64,000 nucleotides of DNA from Bacteroidota bacterium (lineage in GTDB: Bacteria; Bacteroidota; Bacteroidia; Chitinophagales; Chitinophagaceae), in contig JAFDXF010000076.1 of assembly GCA_018268055.1 (NCBI GenBank), positions 1 to 64,000 of the forward strand, given 5' to 3'. The notes under the pieces were generated by a model, which saw nothing but the letters and a program-made list of their open reading frames with translations, searched no databases and was not told the DNA's origin. Every line of letters begins with the position of its first letter. The first letter of the stretch is position 1. Below are positions 54,119 through 63,453 of the stretch, piece by piece. The position numbers and the translations under genes were made by a program.

Positions 54119-56068
54119 ATGGAAATCACACCAGGCCCACTTCTAAAAACGATAGACTCACCGGACGATCTGAAAAAGCTTCCTCGTGAAAAATTGCATC
54201 AGGTTTGCGATGAATTGCGTCAATACATTATTGATGTGGTGAGTGTTTATGGCGGGCATTTTGCAGCCAGCCTCGGAGTAGTAGAATTAACTACGGCGCT
54301 TCACTATGTGTACAACACGCCTTATGATCAATTGGTTTGGGATGTCGGGCATCAAGCTTATGGACATAAAATTTTAACCGGTCGCCGTGATAATTTTATA
54401 ACCAACAGAAAATACAACGGGCTAAGTGGTTTTCCAAAACGCAGCGAAAGTGAATATGATACATTTGGTGTTGGCCACTCTTCTACTTCAATCTCTGCTG
54501 CATTAGGCATGGCCATTGCAGCAAAATACAAAGGTGAGCAAGATAGAAAGGTAGTTGCAGTAATCGGCGACGGCGCTATGACTGCAGGACTTGCATTTGA
54601 AGGAATGAATCACGCCGGCGTTGCTGATGCCGACATACTGATTGTTTTAAATGATAATGGCATCGGTATAGACCCAAACACCGGTGCATTAAAAGAATAT
54701 TTAACAGACATCACTACTTCACCCACCTATAATAAAGTAAAAGATGAAGTGTGGAATCTCTTAGGCAAGCTTCCTGTAGGGAAAAACTTCAGTCGCTCAA
54801 TGGGACACAAGCTAACAGATGGTTTGAAAGGAATGATGAACAGTCATTCTAATTTATTTGAAGCATTAAAGTTGCGCTACTTCGGCCCGATAGACGGGCA
54901 CAATATTGCCAAGTTAGTCGACACATTAAAAGATTTAAAAAATATTCCGGGCCCAAAAATTCTGCATATCATTACCACAAAAGGGAAAGGATATTCATTA
55001 GCCGAAAAGGATCAAACAAAATGGCATGCACCCGGCTTATTTGATAAAATCACCGGTGAGATTCAAAAGAAAAAATTTGACCTGCCACAACCGCCAAAAT
55101 ATCAGGATGTATTTGGATATACAATAGTAGAACTGGCAGAAAAAAATAAAAAAATATTTGGCGTTACTCCGGCTATGCCTTCCGGTTGCTCATTGAAAAT
55201 AATGATGGACAAAATGCCGGACAGAGCATTTGACGTAGGCATTGCCGAGCAACATGCAGTAACAGTAAGTGCCGGTATGGCAACGCAAGGCATGAAAGTC
55301 TTTTGCAATATTTATTCTTCATTTATGCAAAGAGCTTACGATCAAGTGGTGCATGATGTTGCAATTCAAAATCTTCCGGTTATATTTTGTTTAGACAGAG
55401 CCGGTGTAGTTGGCGATGATGGCCCTACACATCACGGCTGTTATGATATTGCCTATTTCCGTTGTATCCCCAATATGATTATCAGTTCGCCCATGAATGA
55501 AAGTGAGTTGCGTAATCTGATGTTTACAGCACAATTAGACAGCACCAATGCACCATTTGTGATTCGTTATCCGCGTGGCGAAGGTGTACTGCCAGAATGG
55601 AAAACAGAAATGCAGGAAATAAAAATTGGCACTGGTAGAAAGTTAAAAGACGGAAAAGATATTGCGATACTCACGATTGGTCATCCGGGAAATTTTGCCG
55701 CAGCGGCTATTCGTGATTTAACAAAAGAGGGCATCACTCCTGCACATTATGATATGCGCTTTGTAAAGCCGATTGATGAAGCAATGCTGCACGAAGTATT
55801 CAGCAACTACAATAAAATTATTACTGTTGAAGATGGAACTATTGTAGGCGGTTTTGGCTCTGCAGTGCTGGAATTTATGAACGAGCATCAATACAAAGCA
55901 AACATTACTATGCTGGGTATTCCGGACAGATTGGTAGAGCATGGTACTCCAAAAGAACTGCACAGAGAATGTGGCTATGACACACAAGCAATCTATGAAA
56001 CGGTATTAAAAATAATGAATGTAGAAGCTACGCCTGTTGAAATCAGCAAGAACAATTTCTTAAACTAA
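54119..56068 (+). CDS. dxs: 1-deoxy-D-xylulose-5-phosphate synthase
   Basis: The 649-aa thiamine-diphosphate enzyme condenses pyruvate and glyceraldehyde-3-phosphate, the first step of the MEP isoprenoid pathway and the entry to thiamine and pyridoxal synthesis. Conserved features are the GGHFAASLGVVELTTALH start, the cofactor-binding GDGAMTAG near 145-152 with NDNGIGID following, and GIAEQHAVTVSAGMA in the transketolase middle domain. Length is normal. A small outer-membrane protein gene follows 7 bases downstream, but functional coupling is unclear. Confidence 0.95.
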   Translation: MEITPGPLLKTIDSPDDLKKLPREKLHQVCDELRQYIIDVVSVYGGHFAASLGVVELTTALHYVYNTPYDQLVWDVGHQAYGHKILTGRRDNFITNRKYNGLSGFPKRSESEYDTFGVGHSSTSISAALGMAIAAKYKGEQDRKVVAVIGDGAMTAGLAFEGMNHAGVADADILIVLNDNGIGIDPNTGALKEYLTDITTSPTYNKVKDEVWNLLGKLPVGKNFSRSMGHKLTDGLKGMMNSHSNLFEALKLRYFGPIDGHNIAKLVDTLKDLKNIPGPKILHIITTKGKGYSLAEKDQTKWHAPGLFDKITGEIQKKKFDLPQPPKYQDVFGYTIVELAEKNKKIFGVTPAMPSGCSLKIMMDKMPDRAFDVGIAEQHAVTVSAGMATQGMKVFCNIYSSFMQRAYDQVVHDVAIQNLPVIFCLDRAGVVGDDGPTHHGCYDIAYFRCIPNMIISSPMNESELRNLMFTAQLDSTNAPFVIRYPRGEGVLPEWKTEMQEIKIGTGRKLKDGKDIAILTIGHPGNFAAAAIRDLTKEGITPAHYDMRFVKPIDEAMLHEVFSNYNKIITVEDGTIVGGFGSAVLEFMNEHQYKANITMLGIPDRLVEHGTPKELHRECGYDTQAIYETVLKIMNVEATPVEISKNNFLN

Positions 56069-56075
56069 TCTTGAT

Positions 56076-56672
56076 ATGAAAAAAATTCTTTTCATTATTT
56101 GCTGCATGCCATTTGTGGCAAATGCACAAATCGGTTTGGGAATAAAAGCAGGTTTCAATTTTGTAAACGTAACGAATGCTGCAGGCATCAATGCCGATAG
56201 TCGTTCCGGCTATATGTTTGGCGGCTATTATACGCCGAAATCAAAAAAAATAATTAGCTTTCGTTCTGAAATAATGCTTTCACGTCAAGGTTATGATTAT
56301 AAATCCAATACCAATACAGGTACGGTAAATTTAGATTATCTGCTGCTTCCTCAATTAGTTACTTTTAATATCACCAAGCATTTTGAAGCACATGTAGGAG
56401 CACAAGCTGCATTTTTATTAAATGCCAAAGTGGATAGCAGTGGAGGAAACGGGAATGGAAGTTTGTTTGACTATTTCCAACGCTTTGATTATGGTATCGT
56501 TGGTGGTGTGCAATTATCACCTGCCGGAGGATTATTTATCGGAGCAAGGTATAATATCAGTTTGCACGACATGAATAAAGAACTCCCCCTTGGTGGCAAT
56601 CAGCCCAATTTTGTACCAAAAGAATTTATCAAAAATAATGTGCTGCAACTATATGCAGGATGGAGGTTCTAA
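56076..56672 (+). CDS. Outer-membrane beta-barrel protein (PorT-like fold)
   Basis: A 198-aa protein with a signal peptide (1-18, ending VANAQ) and alternating hydrophobic strands of an eight-stranded barrel: IGLGIKAGFNFVNV, IISFRSEIMLSRQGY, VNLDYLLLPQLVTF and a final LQLYAGWRF with the C-terminal aromatic residue. The function of this barrel family is generally unknown. It is seven bases downstream of dxs and followed by a gap without a clear terminator. Confidence 0.85.
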   Translation: MKKILFIICCMPFVANAQIGLGIKAGFNFVNVTNAAGINADSRSGYMFGGYYTPKSKKIISFRSEIMLSRQGYDYKSNTNTGTVNLDYLLLPQLVTFNITKHFEAHVGAQAAFLLNAKVDSSGGNGNGSLFDYFQRFDYGIVGGVQLSPAGGLFIGARYNISLHDMNKELPLGGNQPNFVPKEFIKNNVLQLYAGWRF

Positions 56673-56841
56673 AACGATATAATTTTTAAAGAAGTGTAGC
56701 AATAAAATTCCTTCTTTTAATAAAGGTTGCTCCATTAACAAAAATCAGTTGCTCAACTAATCTTCATCATAATCTAAAAATGACTTTTTTGGGAATTTAC
56801 TCCCTGATTTTAGGGTTAATTTTTCACTTATCATTTTGATT

Positions 56842-57558
56842 ATGACCTTAGCACAAACGGATTGTCTTGTATGCAAAACACGCAACTGTTCCATTCTGAA
56901 AGATTGTGAAACAGCCACTCTTACGTCAATCAGTAATTACAAACATACCGGAGTGCTTAAAAAAGGAGAAAAACTTTTTTCCGAATGTGATCCGGTGCAA
57001 GGTGTACATTTTATCAAAAGAGGATTTTTGAAAATAGAATTAAACGGCAAGCAAGGCAGACCACTTGTATTAAAGTTTGCCGGCAAAGGTTCTGTATTCG
57101 GTCATCGTGCCAACGCTGAGCATCCCTTACACTCTTGCTCCGTTGTTGCGGCTAGTGAAGTCTTTTATTGTTTTATTCCGCAGTATTTGTTTCAAGAGAT
57201 TTATAAGAACAGCCCTGTATTGAAACAGCAAATTTTAGATCAAATTTTAAATGAGTTGGAGCTTGCAGAAAAGAAAGCCATTCAACTTGCACATAGAACC
57301 GTCAAAGAAAAAGTAGCTGAAGCATTATTGATGATTGCAGACGTGTATGGTTATGAAAAAAACAAACAGAGTTTTCGTATCAGTTTCTGTCGACAGGATA
57401 TTGCAGACTTTGCAGGAACTACAAAAGAGCAGGTATCAAAAGTGTTGAAAGATTTTGAAAAAGAAAAACTCATCAAATGCACCGCAAAAAAATTTAATTA
57501 CATAGATATTACTGCATTGAAAGCAATTCGTGCCGCTCACACTTTGAACGAAATTTAG
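56842..57558 (+). CDS. Crp/Fnr-family regulator with N-terminal cysteine cluster
   Basis: A 238-aa regulator. The first 22 residues hold C8, C11, C16 and C22 in a CxxCx4Cx5C pattern, which resembles the iron-sulfur ligands of FNR and suggests oxygen or NO sensing. A cyclic-nucleotide-binding-like domain (about 30-140) follows, then a helix-turn-helix (about 180-215) with CRQDIADFAGTTKEQVSKVLKDFEKEKLI. I chose the ATG at 56842; the frame upstream starts with TTG at 56836. It lies upstream of the heme-copper enzyme operon, suggesting it controls that module. Confidence 0.85.
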   Translation: MTLAQTDCLVCKTRNCSILKDCETATLTSISNYKHTGVLKKGEKLFSECDPVQGVHFIKRGFLKIELNGKQGRPLVLKFAGKGSVFGHRANAEHPLHSCSVVAASEVFYCFIPQYLFQEIYKNSPVLKQQILDQILNELELAEKKAIQLAHRTVKEKVAEALLMIADVYGYEKNKQSFRISFCRQDIADFAGTTKEQVSKVLKDFEKEKLIKCTAKKFNYIDITALKAIRAAHTLNEI

Positions 57559-57633
57559 TTCAATAACAAATTGGCTGTTCTAAAAAATACGAAAACACAT
57601 TTTTCAACATATTTATCCTTCTTGTAACTGTTA

Positions 57634-57651
57634 TTGACAATTACGTGACAA
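57634..57651. promoter_or_regulatory. Possible Crp/Fnr operator upstream of the heme-copper operon
   Basis: TTGACA-N6-TGACAA is an inverted repeat matching in five of six positions per half-site, similar to TTGnC...GnCAA Crp/Fnr sites. It lies directly before TACCTTTA (57652-57659), a -7-like element. The placement is close to the promoter, so it could act as a repressor or overlap the -33 element instead. Confidence 0.4.
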
Positions 57652-57701
57652 TACCTTTACCCTTGTAAGTCATTGCTATTCATAATAAAATTATTCTTAC
57701 A

Positions 57702-57887
57702 ATGGAAAACGAACAGCAACCCAACAAAGAAAAAGCCTCTTTTGGCAGAATGATTATGGATGATTATATGTTGCTCCTTTTTTTAGGTGTAACTATTTAT
57801 GCCATCTTCTATCTGATCTGGGGCGTAATGGAACTCTCCAATCTTCCGGCCATACCGGAAGAAATTAAAAAGACACTCATTAAATAA
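57702..57887 (+). CDS. Small single-span membrane protein of the oxidase-like complex
   Basis: A 61-aa protein with one membrane helix (about 21-43, DYMLLLFLGVTIYAIFYLIW). Short single-helix subunits are common accessory parts of heme-copper enzymes, for example subunit IIa of ba3-type oxidases, and this gene directly precedes the CuA subunit gene (20-base gap). Sequence alone gives no family, so subunit status is inferred from position. Confidence 0.7.
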   Translation: MENEQQPNKEKASFGRMIMDDYMLLLFLGVTIYAIFYLIWGVMELSNLPAIPEEIKKTLIK

Positions 57888-57907
57888 CTAAACCAAAACT
57901 AACTGCT

Positions 57908-58828
57908 ATGAGTTTATTCAGTCCTGAAGAAGGCTGGTACCATAAGAAGGTATCCAAAGACGAAAAAATGTGGATGGTCATTGCTTTAGTGCTTTGCATC
58001 ATGCTTTTTGTTTGGATGGTGCTATGGCACGTCTATGGAAGACAAAATCCTTCCAGCATTACTTACCGCACCAACACCGTTGAGTTTGGAAAACTCAGTG
58101 ATGCTTATGTAAAGCAAAATATGGTGGGCATGGATAAAGGTGTGCCTATTGTGCGACCTCAACCCAATAGTGATGTCTTTGTACACGCACAGATGTGGCG
58201 TTGGAGTCCTGTATTGATTTTTGAAAAAGATCAATCGTACAAATTGCATATTTCTTCTACAGATGTGCAACATGGTTTTTCATTGCAACCGGTCAATATG
58301 AACTTTCAGGTGTATCCCGGTTATGATTATGTATTAGAATTCAAACCAACTGAAACAGGGGAATTCAAAATTATCTGCAATGAGTTTTGCGGTATAGGTC
58401 ATCACACGATGATTGGTAAAATCGTAGTCATTGAAAAAGACGAAGACCTGAAACAGTATGGTTATGAAAATTTGAAAAAAGCACCGGATACAATAGCTAC
58501 TCAAAATTCAGGTAAACCACTATCTGAAGCAGAAATGGTACTTGCCGGAGAGCAGGTATATACATTAAAAGGATGTATTACTTGTCATAAAACAGACGGC
58601 ACTACTATTATTGGCCCTGCATGGAATGGACTGTATGGCAAAGAGGAAAAAGTAATTGAAAATGGAAAAACTATCTCCATTAAAGTGGATGATGATTATA
58701 TCAAAGAATCCATTTTGCATCCGCAACAAAAGATAACAGTAGGTTATGAAAAAACACCAATGACAACTATTCCTTTAACGGATGAAGAGATTAGTCAGGT
58801 GATAGCCTACATCAAATCATTAAAATAA
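57908..58828 (+). CDS. Heme-copper oxidoreductase subunit II with CuA site and fused cytochrome c
   Basis: A 306-aa subunit. One membrane helix (about 20-42) anchors a cupredoxin domain with the complete CuA ligand set: H122 (in DVQHGFSL), then C157, C161, H165 and M168 in CNEFCGIGHHTM. A class I cytochrome c domain fused at the C-terminus (about 208-306) has the CITCH heme site (C223, C226, H227) and a likely axial M285. It receives electrons from a periplasmic donor and feeds them to subunit I. The fusion resembles caa3-type oxidases. Confidence 0.93.
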   Translation: MSLFSPEEGWYHKKVSKDEKMWMVIALVLCIMLFVWMVLWHVYGRQNPSSITYRTNTVEFGKLSDAYVKQNMVGMDKGVPIVRPQPNSDVFVHAQMWRWSPVLIFEKDQSYKLHISSTDVQHGFSLQPVNMNFQVYPGYDYVLEFKPTETGEFKIICNEFCGIGHHTMIGKIVVIEKDEDLKQYGYENLKKAPDTIATQNSGKPLSEAEMVLAGEQVYTLKGCITCHKTDGTTIIGPAWNGLYGKEEKVIENGKTISIKVDDDYIKESILHPQQKITVGYEKTPMTTIPLTDEEISQVIAYIKSLK

Positions 58829-58844
58829 CTCTAAAACTGACACT

Positions 58845-60512
58845 ATGTTTCGTACATGCGATATAACAGGATTTAAAGTTGACCTACAGTCACAAAAGCT
58901 CATCAAAGTCAATGCAGTCTTTGCTGTAATCTCATTGCTGCTTGCCGTTGTAGCTGCTATTTTATTGGTATTTACACGTTATCAACCGGTTCATCTTTTA
59001 GGTGCCGAATGGTATTACCGCTTAGTCACATTTCATGGATTAAATGCACTGATCTTTTGGATTATTTTCTTCGAAGTAGCCGGTTTGTATTTTGGTTCTA
59101 CCGTTGTACTTAATTCCAGGTTTTGTGCGCCCCGGCTTGGCTGGATTGCATTTGGATTAATGGCAGCCGGCTTAGTAATGTCCAATGTAATTATACTGAT
59201 GGGGAAAGCAGATGTAATGCTTACTTCTTACACACCACTCAAAGCACATCCGCTTTATTATTTAGGAATCATTTTATTTGCGGTAGGTGCATTAGTTGCA
59301 GTCATTTTATTTTTTGGAAATCTAATGATTGCAAAAAGAGAAAAAACTTACGGCGAATCGCTTCCATTATTCACTTATGGTTTAATGACTGCTGCCATTA
59401 TAGCCGTTATCACTTTAGCATCAGGTGCTATCATTTACATTCCTACATTCTTATGGTCATTGGGCATCATTGATAATATTGATCCCGGAATGTATAAGCT
59501 CATCTGGTGGGGATTAGGACACTCATCACAGCAAATAAATGTGGCAGCAATGGTATCAATTTGGTACATGGTTTCACAGCTTTCTGTTGGTGGCACATCA
59601 ATTAATGAACGCATTTCCAGATCTGCATTCGTATTATACATTTTGTTTATCTGCTTAGCCTCTGCGCACCACTTACTCACCGATCCGGGTGTAAGCAGTG
59701 CATGGAAAGTTTGGAATACAAGTTATGCAATGTATTTAGCAGTGCTGGCATCAATGATACACGCTTTTGCCGTTCCATCTTCTTTCGAATCTGCACAAAG
59801 ACGATGGGGATATAACAAAGGATTATTCCAATGGCTATCCAAAGCACCTTGGGGAAATCCTGCATTCTCGGCAATTATATTAGCTATTATTGGTTTTGGT
59901 TTTATCGGAGGCACTACAGGTGTTATTTTCGGAATGGAGCAAACAAATATCATTGTGCATAATACGATTGCAATTCCCGGACACTTTAAAGGAACAGTGG
60001 TAATAGGAACAACGCTTACATTTATGGGTATCACCTATTATTTGATACCACTTATTTTCAGAAGAAAAATTGTTGGCTTTAAATTAGCTCAGTGGCAACC
60101 ATGGTTGTTCTTCATCGGCATTGCGCTTTTGTCTATTTCAATGATTGTGTTAGGTCAGTTGGGTGTACCTCGTCGCCACTGGGATTCTACTTTCTCCGGC
60201 GCTCCTTTCAACTACAACTTTAATCCTGCAGTAGATTTCTTCTGGGCATTGATGATGCTGGGCGGGGTTCTTGCATTTTTATCCACGCTTATCTGGATAT
60301 TGATTGTAGTATTCTCTGTAACGATTGGTAAAAAAATTACCGGACCACAAGATATGCAACTGAAAGTATCACCATTGGCGCCGCCTGCCAAAAAGCATAA
60401 AGGTTTTGAAGCACCGGGTACTTTGATACTAACCCTTATATTCTTATTAGTATTTATGGCATTGTTCTTCCTGAATTGGAAATGGCTCGCCGCAACATGG
60501 AATGTGAAATAA
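58845..60512 (+). CDS. Heme-copper oxidoreductase subunit I with atypical active site
   Basis: A 555-aa membrane protein with about 13 helices. Family residues: H64 (TFHGLNAL, low-spin heme), H226 and H275-H276 (CuB), H372 and H380 (helix X, VHNTIAIPGH). Two positions differ from canonical B-family oxidases. Four residues after the CuB histidine H226, where the cross-linked tyrosine normally lies, is Q230. In helix X the motif is HFK instead of HFH, so K382 replaces the second axial histidine of the low-spin heme. Lack of the tyrosine argues against a conventional O2 reductase; some nitric-oxide-reductase-like heme-copper families also lack it. NO reduction is inference; an unusual oxidase remains possible. 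Confidence 0.9.
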   Translation: MFRTCDITGFKVDLQSQKLIKVNAVFAVISLLLAVVAAILLVFTRYQPVHLLGAEWYYRLVTFHGLNALIFWIIFFEVAGLYFGSTVVLNSRFCAPRLGWIAFGLMAAGLVMSNVIILMGKADVMLTSYTPLKAHPLYYLGIILFAVGALVAVILFFGNLMIAKREKTYGESLPLFTYGLMTAAIIAVITLASGAIIYIPTFLWSLGIIDNIDPGMYKLIWWGLGHSSQQINVAAMVSIWYMVSQLSVGGTSINERISRSAFVLYILFICLASAHHLLTDPGVSSAWKVWNTSYAMYLAVLASMIHAFAVPSSFESAQRRWGYNKGLFQWLSKAPWGNPAFSAIILAIIGFGFIGGTTGVIFGMEQTNIIVHNTIAIPGHFKGTVVIGTTLTFMGITYYLIPLIFRRKIVGFKLAQWQPWLFFIGIALLSISMIVLGQLGVPRRHWDSTFSGAPFNYNFNPAVDFFWALMMLGGVLAFLSTLIWILIVVFSVTIGKKITGPQDMQLKVSPLAPPAKKHKGFEAPGTLILTLIFLLVFMALFFLNWKWLAATWNVK

Positions 60513-60634
60513 AAAAAGTTCTTGTCAGGTTTTATAAAGAGAAAGTTGAAGCATTTTATGAGATCGAAATTATGAATTGTAGAAACAATTATTCATCTCC
60601 TAAACTAACTGTTCCGAAATATCAATGCTAAAAC

Positions 60635-60664
60635 AATTGCCCTGGTACTGTTATCAGGGCAATT
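60635..60664 (+). terminator. Hairpin after the heme-copper subunit I gene
   Basis: AATTGCCCTG pairs with CAGGGCAATT around a 10-base loop, 122 bases after the stop. The following CTCTTATT is only moderately T-rich, so the genes downstream may still be reached by read-through. Confidence 0.6.
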
Positions 60665-60723
60665 CTCTTATTAAAACATCAGAATATAAAACAGAAACAA
60701 ATAAGTGAAAGAGAAAAACAGCA

Positions 60724-61485
60724 ATGATCAAATTTGTACATAAAAATTTCAAGGCACTGTGGATATTGATAGCTTGGTCCACTCTCTCCTCCTTCACATT
60801 TCCCAATGAAAAAAAGTTTCTTGCTCAGAAGGTTGCCAATATTGAGGTGTTTGATGCGCAGGGGAATAAATTTCCACTCTACTCATTAATTGGTAATAAA
60901 CCTTTAATCATTTCACCGGTTTATACCAAATGTCGTTCACTCTGTGGTGTAATCAGCAATGGAGTACAAAACGCTATAAACGGAATAGGCTCTCTCGGCA
61001 AAGATTTTAACATAGTCAGTTTTTCGTTTGACAGCAGCGACAACAAAGATGATCTGGCAGCCTATCAAACCCGTTGGGATATGGATGGCGTCAAATGGAG
61101 AACCTTATCTGCTTCGCAAGAAGAAATTCAACGACTGATGAACTCTATTGATTTTCATTATGAGTATAATCCAGAAACAAAAGAATTTAATCACCCCTCC
61201 ATTCTTGTAGTATTAACACCTTCAGGAAAAATATCCAGATACATTTATGGTATCAATCCTTCTAAACGAGACCTTGAATTATCACTCATTGAAGCATCAG
61301 CCGAAAAAACAAGGCCAGGCCTTATCAAAGGCTTTTACCTCCGATGTTTTGGATACGACCCGATTACAAAAACATATAAAATGGATTGGCGGTTTATTAT
61401 TTCAACTACGGCCGGTTTATTAATTATTGGCATTGTTACCGGTATATTTTTAAAATCTTTCATACTTACAAAAGAAGAAGAATGA
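60724..61485 (+). CDS. SCO1/SenC-like copper chaperone
   Basis: A 253-aa protein with an N-terminal signal or anchor (about 10-28), a thioredoxin-like SCO domain with the metal site C70-xxx-C74 (YTKCRSLCG) and H157 (EFNHPSIL), and a C-terminal membrane helix (about 225-245). SCO proteins deliver copper to the CuA centre of subunit II, matching the CuA subunit encoded upstream. Its stop codon overlaps the next start by four bases, so it is coupled to the cytochrome b fusion gene. Confidence 0.92.
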   Translation: MIKFVHKNFKALWILIAWSTLSSFTFPNEKKFLAQKVANIEVFDAQGNKFPLYSLIGNKPLIISPVYTKCRSLCGVISNGVQNAINGIGSLGKDFNIVSFSFDSSDNKDDLAAYQTRWDMDGVKWRTLSASQEEIQRLMNSIDFHYEYNPETKEFNHPSILVVLTPSGKISRYIYGINPSKRDLELSLIEASAEKTRPGLIKGFYLRCFGYDPITKTYKMDWRFIISTTAGLLIIGIVTGIFLKSFILTKEEE

Positions 61486-63428
61486 ACACAAAAACAGAAA
61501 CTACACAAAAAGGAAAAGAACGAACATTTGGGCATCAGCTTTTTCAAAAGTTTTCTTCATGGTTTGGAAAAGTTTATTCTACAAATCTGAACCCGCTGTA
61601 TCATTTAGGAAGTATTTCTATTTTGCTTTTCACTATTGCCTGTATTTCGGGTATTTATGTATTTATATTTTATAATATCAACCCACAACAAGCGTGGCAA
61701 TCAGTAGAAAACATTTCGGCAAATCGCTTCAATGGATGGATGCGCAGTATCCATCGTTACTCATCCGATTTATTGGTTATATTTATTATCCTTCATTTAT
61801 TACATACGCTCTTTACTTCCAAATTCAAAAGATTGGTTTCTTGGATTAGCGGTATCATTTCATTTTTGGTTGTAATTCTGATCGGTGTTACAGGTTTTAT
61901 TTTAGTATGGGATCAGAAAGCGAAACTTACAGGCTATCTCACCGCCCGATTCTTTTCCACTGTTCCCATTTTTGATCCATCCATTGCCGGCGCTTTCTTA
62001 TTAAACGATTTGAGTACCGTTGGCGGTTTTTTTAAAGTATCGTTATTTGGCCATATTGCATTTTCATTGATTACCGTTATTATTATCTGGATACATATTT
62101 TAAGGATTTCCAAACCAAAAATATTTCCTCCAAAAAAATTAATCTATTATGTAGTCATTGCTTTAGGTATCGTTTCACTACTCTTTGCGGTAAAAAGTGA
62201 TCCGCCTGCACAATCCACTAATTTACCAACGCAAACTACTTTTGACTGGTATTATTTCTTTGGTTACTATCTAATGAAGATTTTTAGCATCAATCAAAAC
62301 TGGATTATATTCATTGGTTCGGGATTATTTCTTTGCATCATTCCTTATATTTTCAAAAGGAAAAATAGGCCACCCGTTTATATTGATTTAGAAAAATGCA
62401 ATGCTTGCAATCTCTGTGCTTATGATTGCCCTTATGAAGCGATTGATATGCTGATGATGAATGAAGAGCGCAAAGCTATTCTTTCCCCCGATAAATGTGT
62501 TGGTTGTACTATCTGTATCGGCTCTTGTGATGAACATGCTATCAGCCATCCACAATTTCCTCAAGTTGCTCTGCAACCTCAAGCCAAGGCCGATGTTACT
62601 TTATTCAGTTGCAGTTATTTCCCTACACACGAACTGCCCGAAGGATTAAATATAGTGGAATATAAAGTTCCCTGCTTAGGAAGTGTGATGCCCAAAGATG
62701 TACAACAAATATTAGACAACAACTCTGAGAAAGTTGCTTTTCTTGGTTGCGAAGATTGCTATTATCGTCTGGGAAAAACATGGGCCATCAATCGTTTTCT
62801 AAGAAAGCGAGCTCCGCTTTTTTCAAAAAAATATGATGCAGCAAGGCTTCAACTATTTACACTCACTCAATATAGTAAAGAGAAATTGGCTGATTTCTTT
62901 AAACGCAAAGGCGATGAGGATAAAGATAAAAATCAAATGACGGTTTCAGATCATATTAAAACCTATCCTATTTGGGCAGTGTTAATTCTTACCGCATTTT
63001 TTACTTTGATGGTACCATTGAGCAGCACTACTGTTCGATTCTTCAACCCAAAAGAAAAAATGCTTTTTGTAGATTTCAAATATATTTCTACACCAATGGA
63101 ATATGAGCAGACTTCATCAGCTGCAAAGCACATGCAAGCGCAAACGCCGGTAGTAAAGAAAAGAAGTCCGGTGGTTTTAAAAATTACTTCTTCTGATAAT
63201 AAAACCGTTTTATTTGAAAAAGAATTTACACCACGTGGCTTACGACATGATATAGCCATGTTTGTTTACACACAATTGGTCGTGAAAGAAGATAAAGTAA
63301 ACGTTACCTTAACAGAAACTGCATTTCCGGATAAGCAATACCAACTGAATGACATTACATTAAAAACAGGCGATGGCACATTTGTAATCTTTAAAGACAA
63401 TCAATTAGTAACGGCTGGGGTTAATTAA
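61482..63428 (+). CDS. Cytochrome b / 2[4Fe-4S] ferredoxin / MvhD-like fusion protein
   Basis: A 648-aa membrane protein. Residues 1-290 resemble cytochrome b, with H91, H105, H191 and H205 each 14 apart, fitting two b hemes. Next come two 4Fe-4S sites (C306, C309, C312, C316; C339, C342, C345, C349). The MvhD/FlpD-like domain follows (about 370-450), with C377, C398, C423 and C426 and the PCLG motif. A membrane helix (about 496-513) and a periplasmic beta-rich tail (about 520-648) end it. Electrons could pass from a soluble iron-sulfur donor or a quinone through this chain. The combination is unusual; function is inference. The start is the ATG at 61482, which overlaps the SCO gene. Confidence 0.85.
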   Translation: MNTKTETTQKGKERTFGHQLFQKFSSWFGKVYSTNLNPLYHLGSISILLFTIACISGIYVFIFYNINPQQAWQSVENISANRFNGWMRSIHRYSSDLLVIFIILHLLHTLFTSKFKRLVSWISGIISFLVVILIGVTGFILVWDQKAKLTGYLTARFFSTVPIFDPSIAGAFLLNDLSTVGGFFKVSLFGHIAFSLITVIIIWIHILRISKPKIFPPKKLIYYVVIALGIVSLLFAVKSDPPAQSTNLPTQTTFDWYYFFGYYLMKIFSINQNWIIFIGSGLFLCIIPYIFKRKNRPPVYIDLEKCNACNLCAYDCPYEAIDMLMMNEERKAILSPDKCVGCTICIGSCDEHAISHPQFPQVALQPQAKADVTLFSCSYFPTHELPEGLNIVEYKVPCLGSVMPKDVQQILDNNSEKVAFLGCEDCYYRLGKTWAINRFLRKRAPLFSKKYDAARLQLFTLTQYSKEKLADFFKRKGDEDKDKNQMTVSDHIKTYPIWAVLILTAFFTLMVPLSSTTVRFFNPKEKMLFVDFKYISTPMEYEQTSSAAKHMQAQTPVVKKRSPVVLKITSSDNKTVLFEKEFTPRGLRHDIAMFVYTQLVVKEDKVNVTLTETAFPDKQYQLNDITLKTGDGTFVIFKDNQLVTAGVN

Positions 63429-63453
63429 TTCAATGTATCCTTAATATAGCTTC

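Noticed and set aside
56673..56835. Possible terminator or operator after the beta-barrel gene
   Set aside because: The only visible stem (AAAGAAG with CTTCTTT) is short and AT-rich, and no FNR-type palindrome could be placed convincingly.
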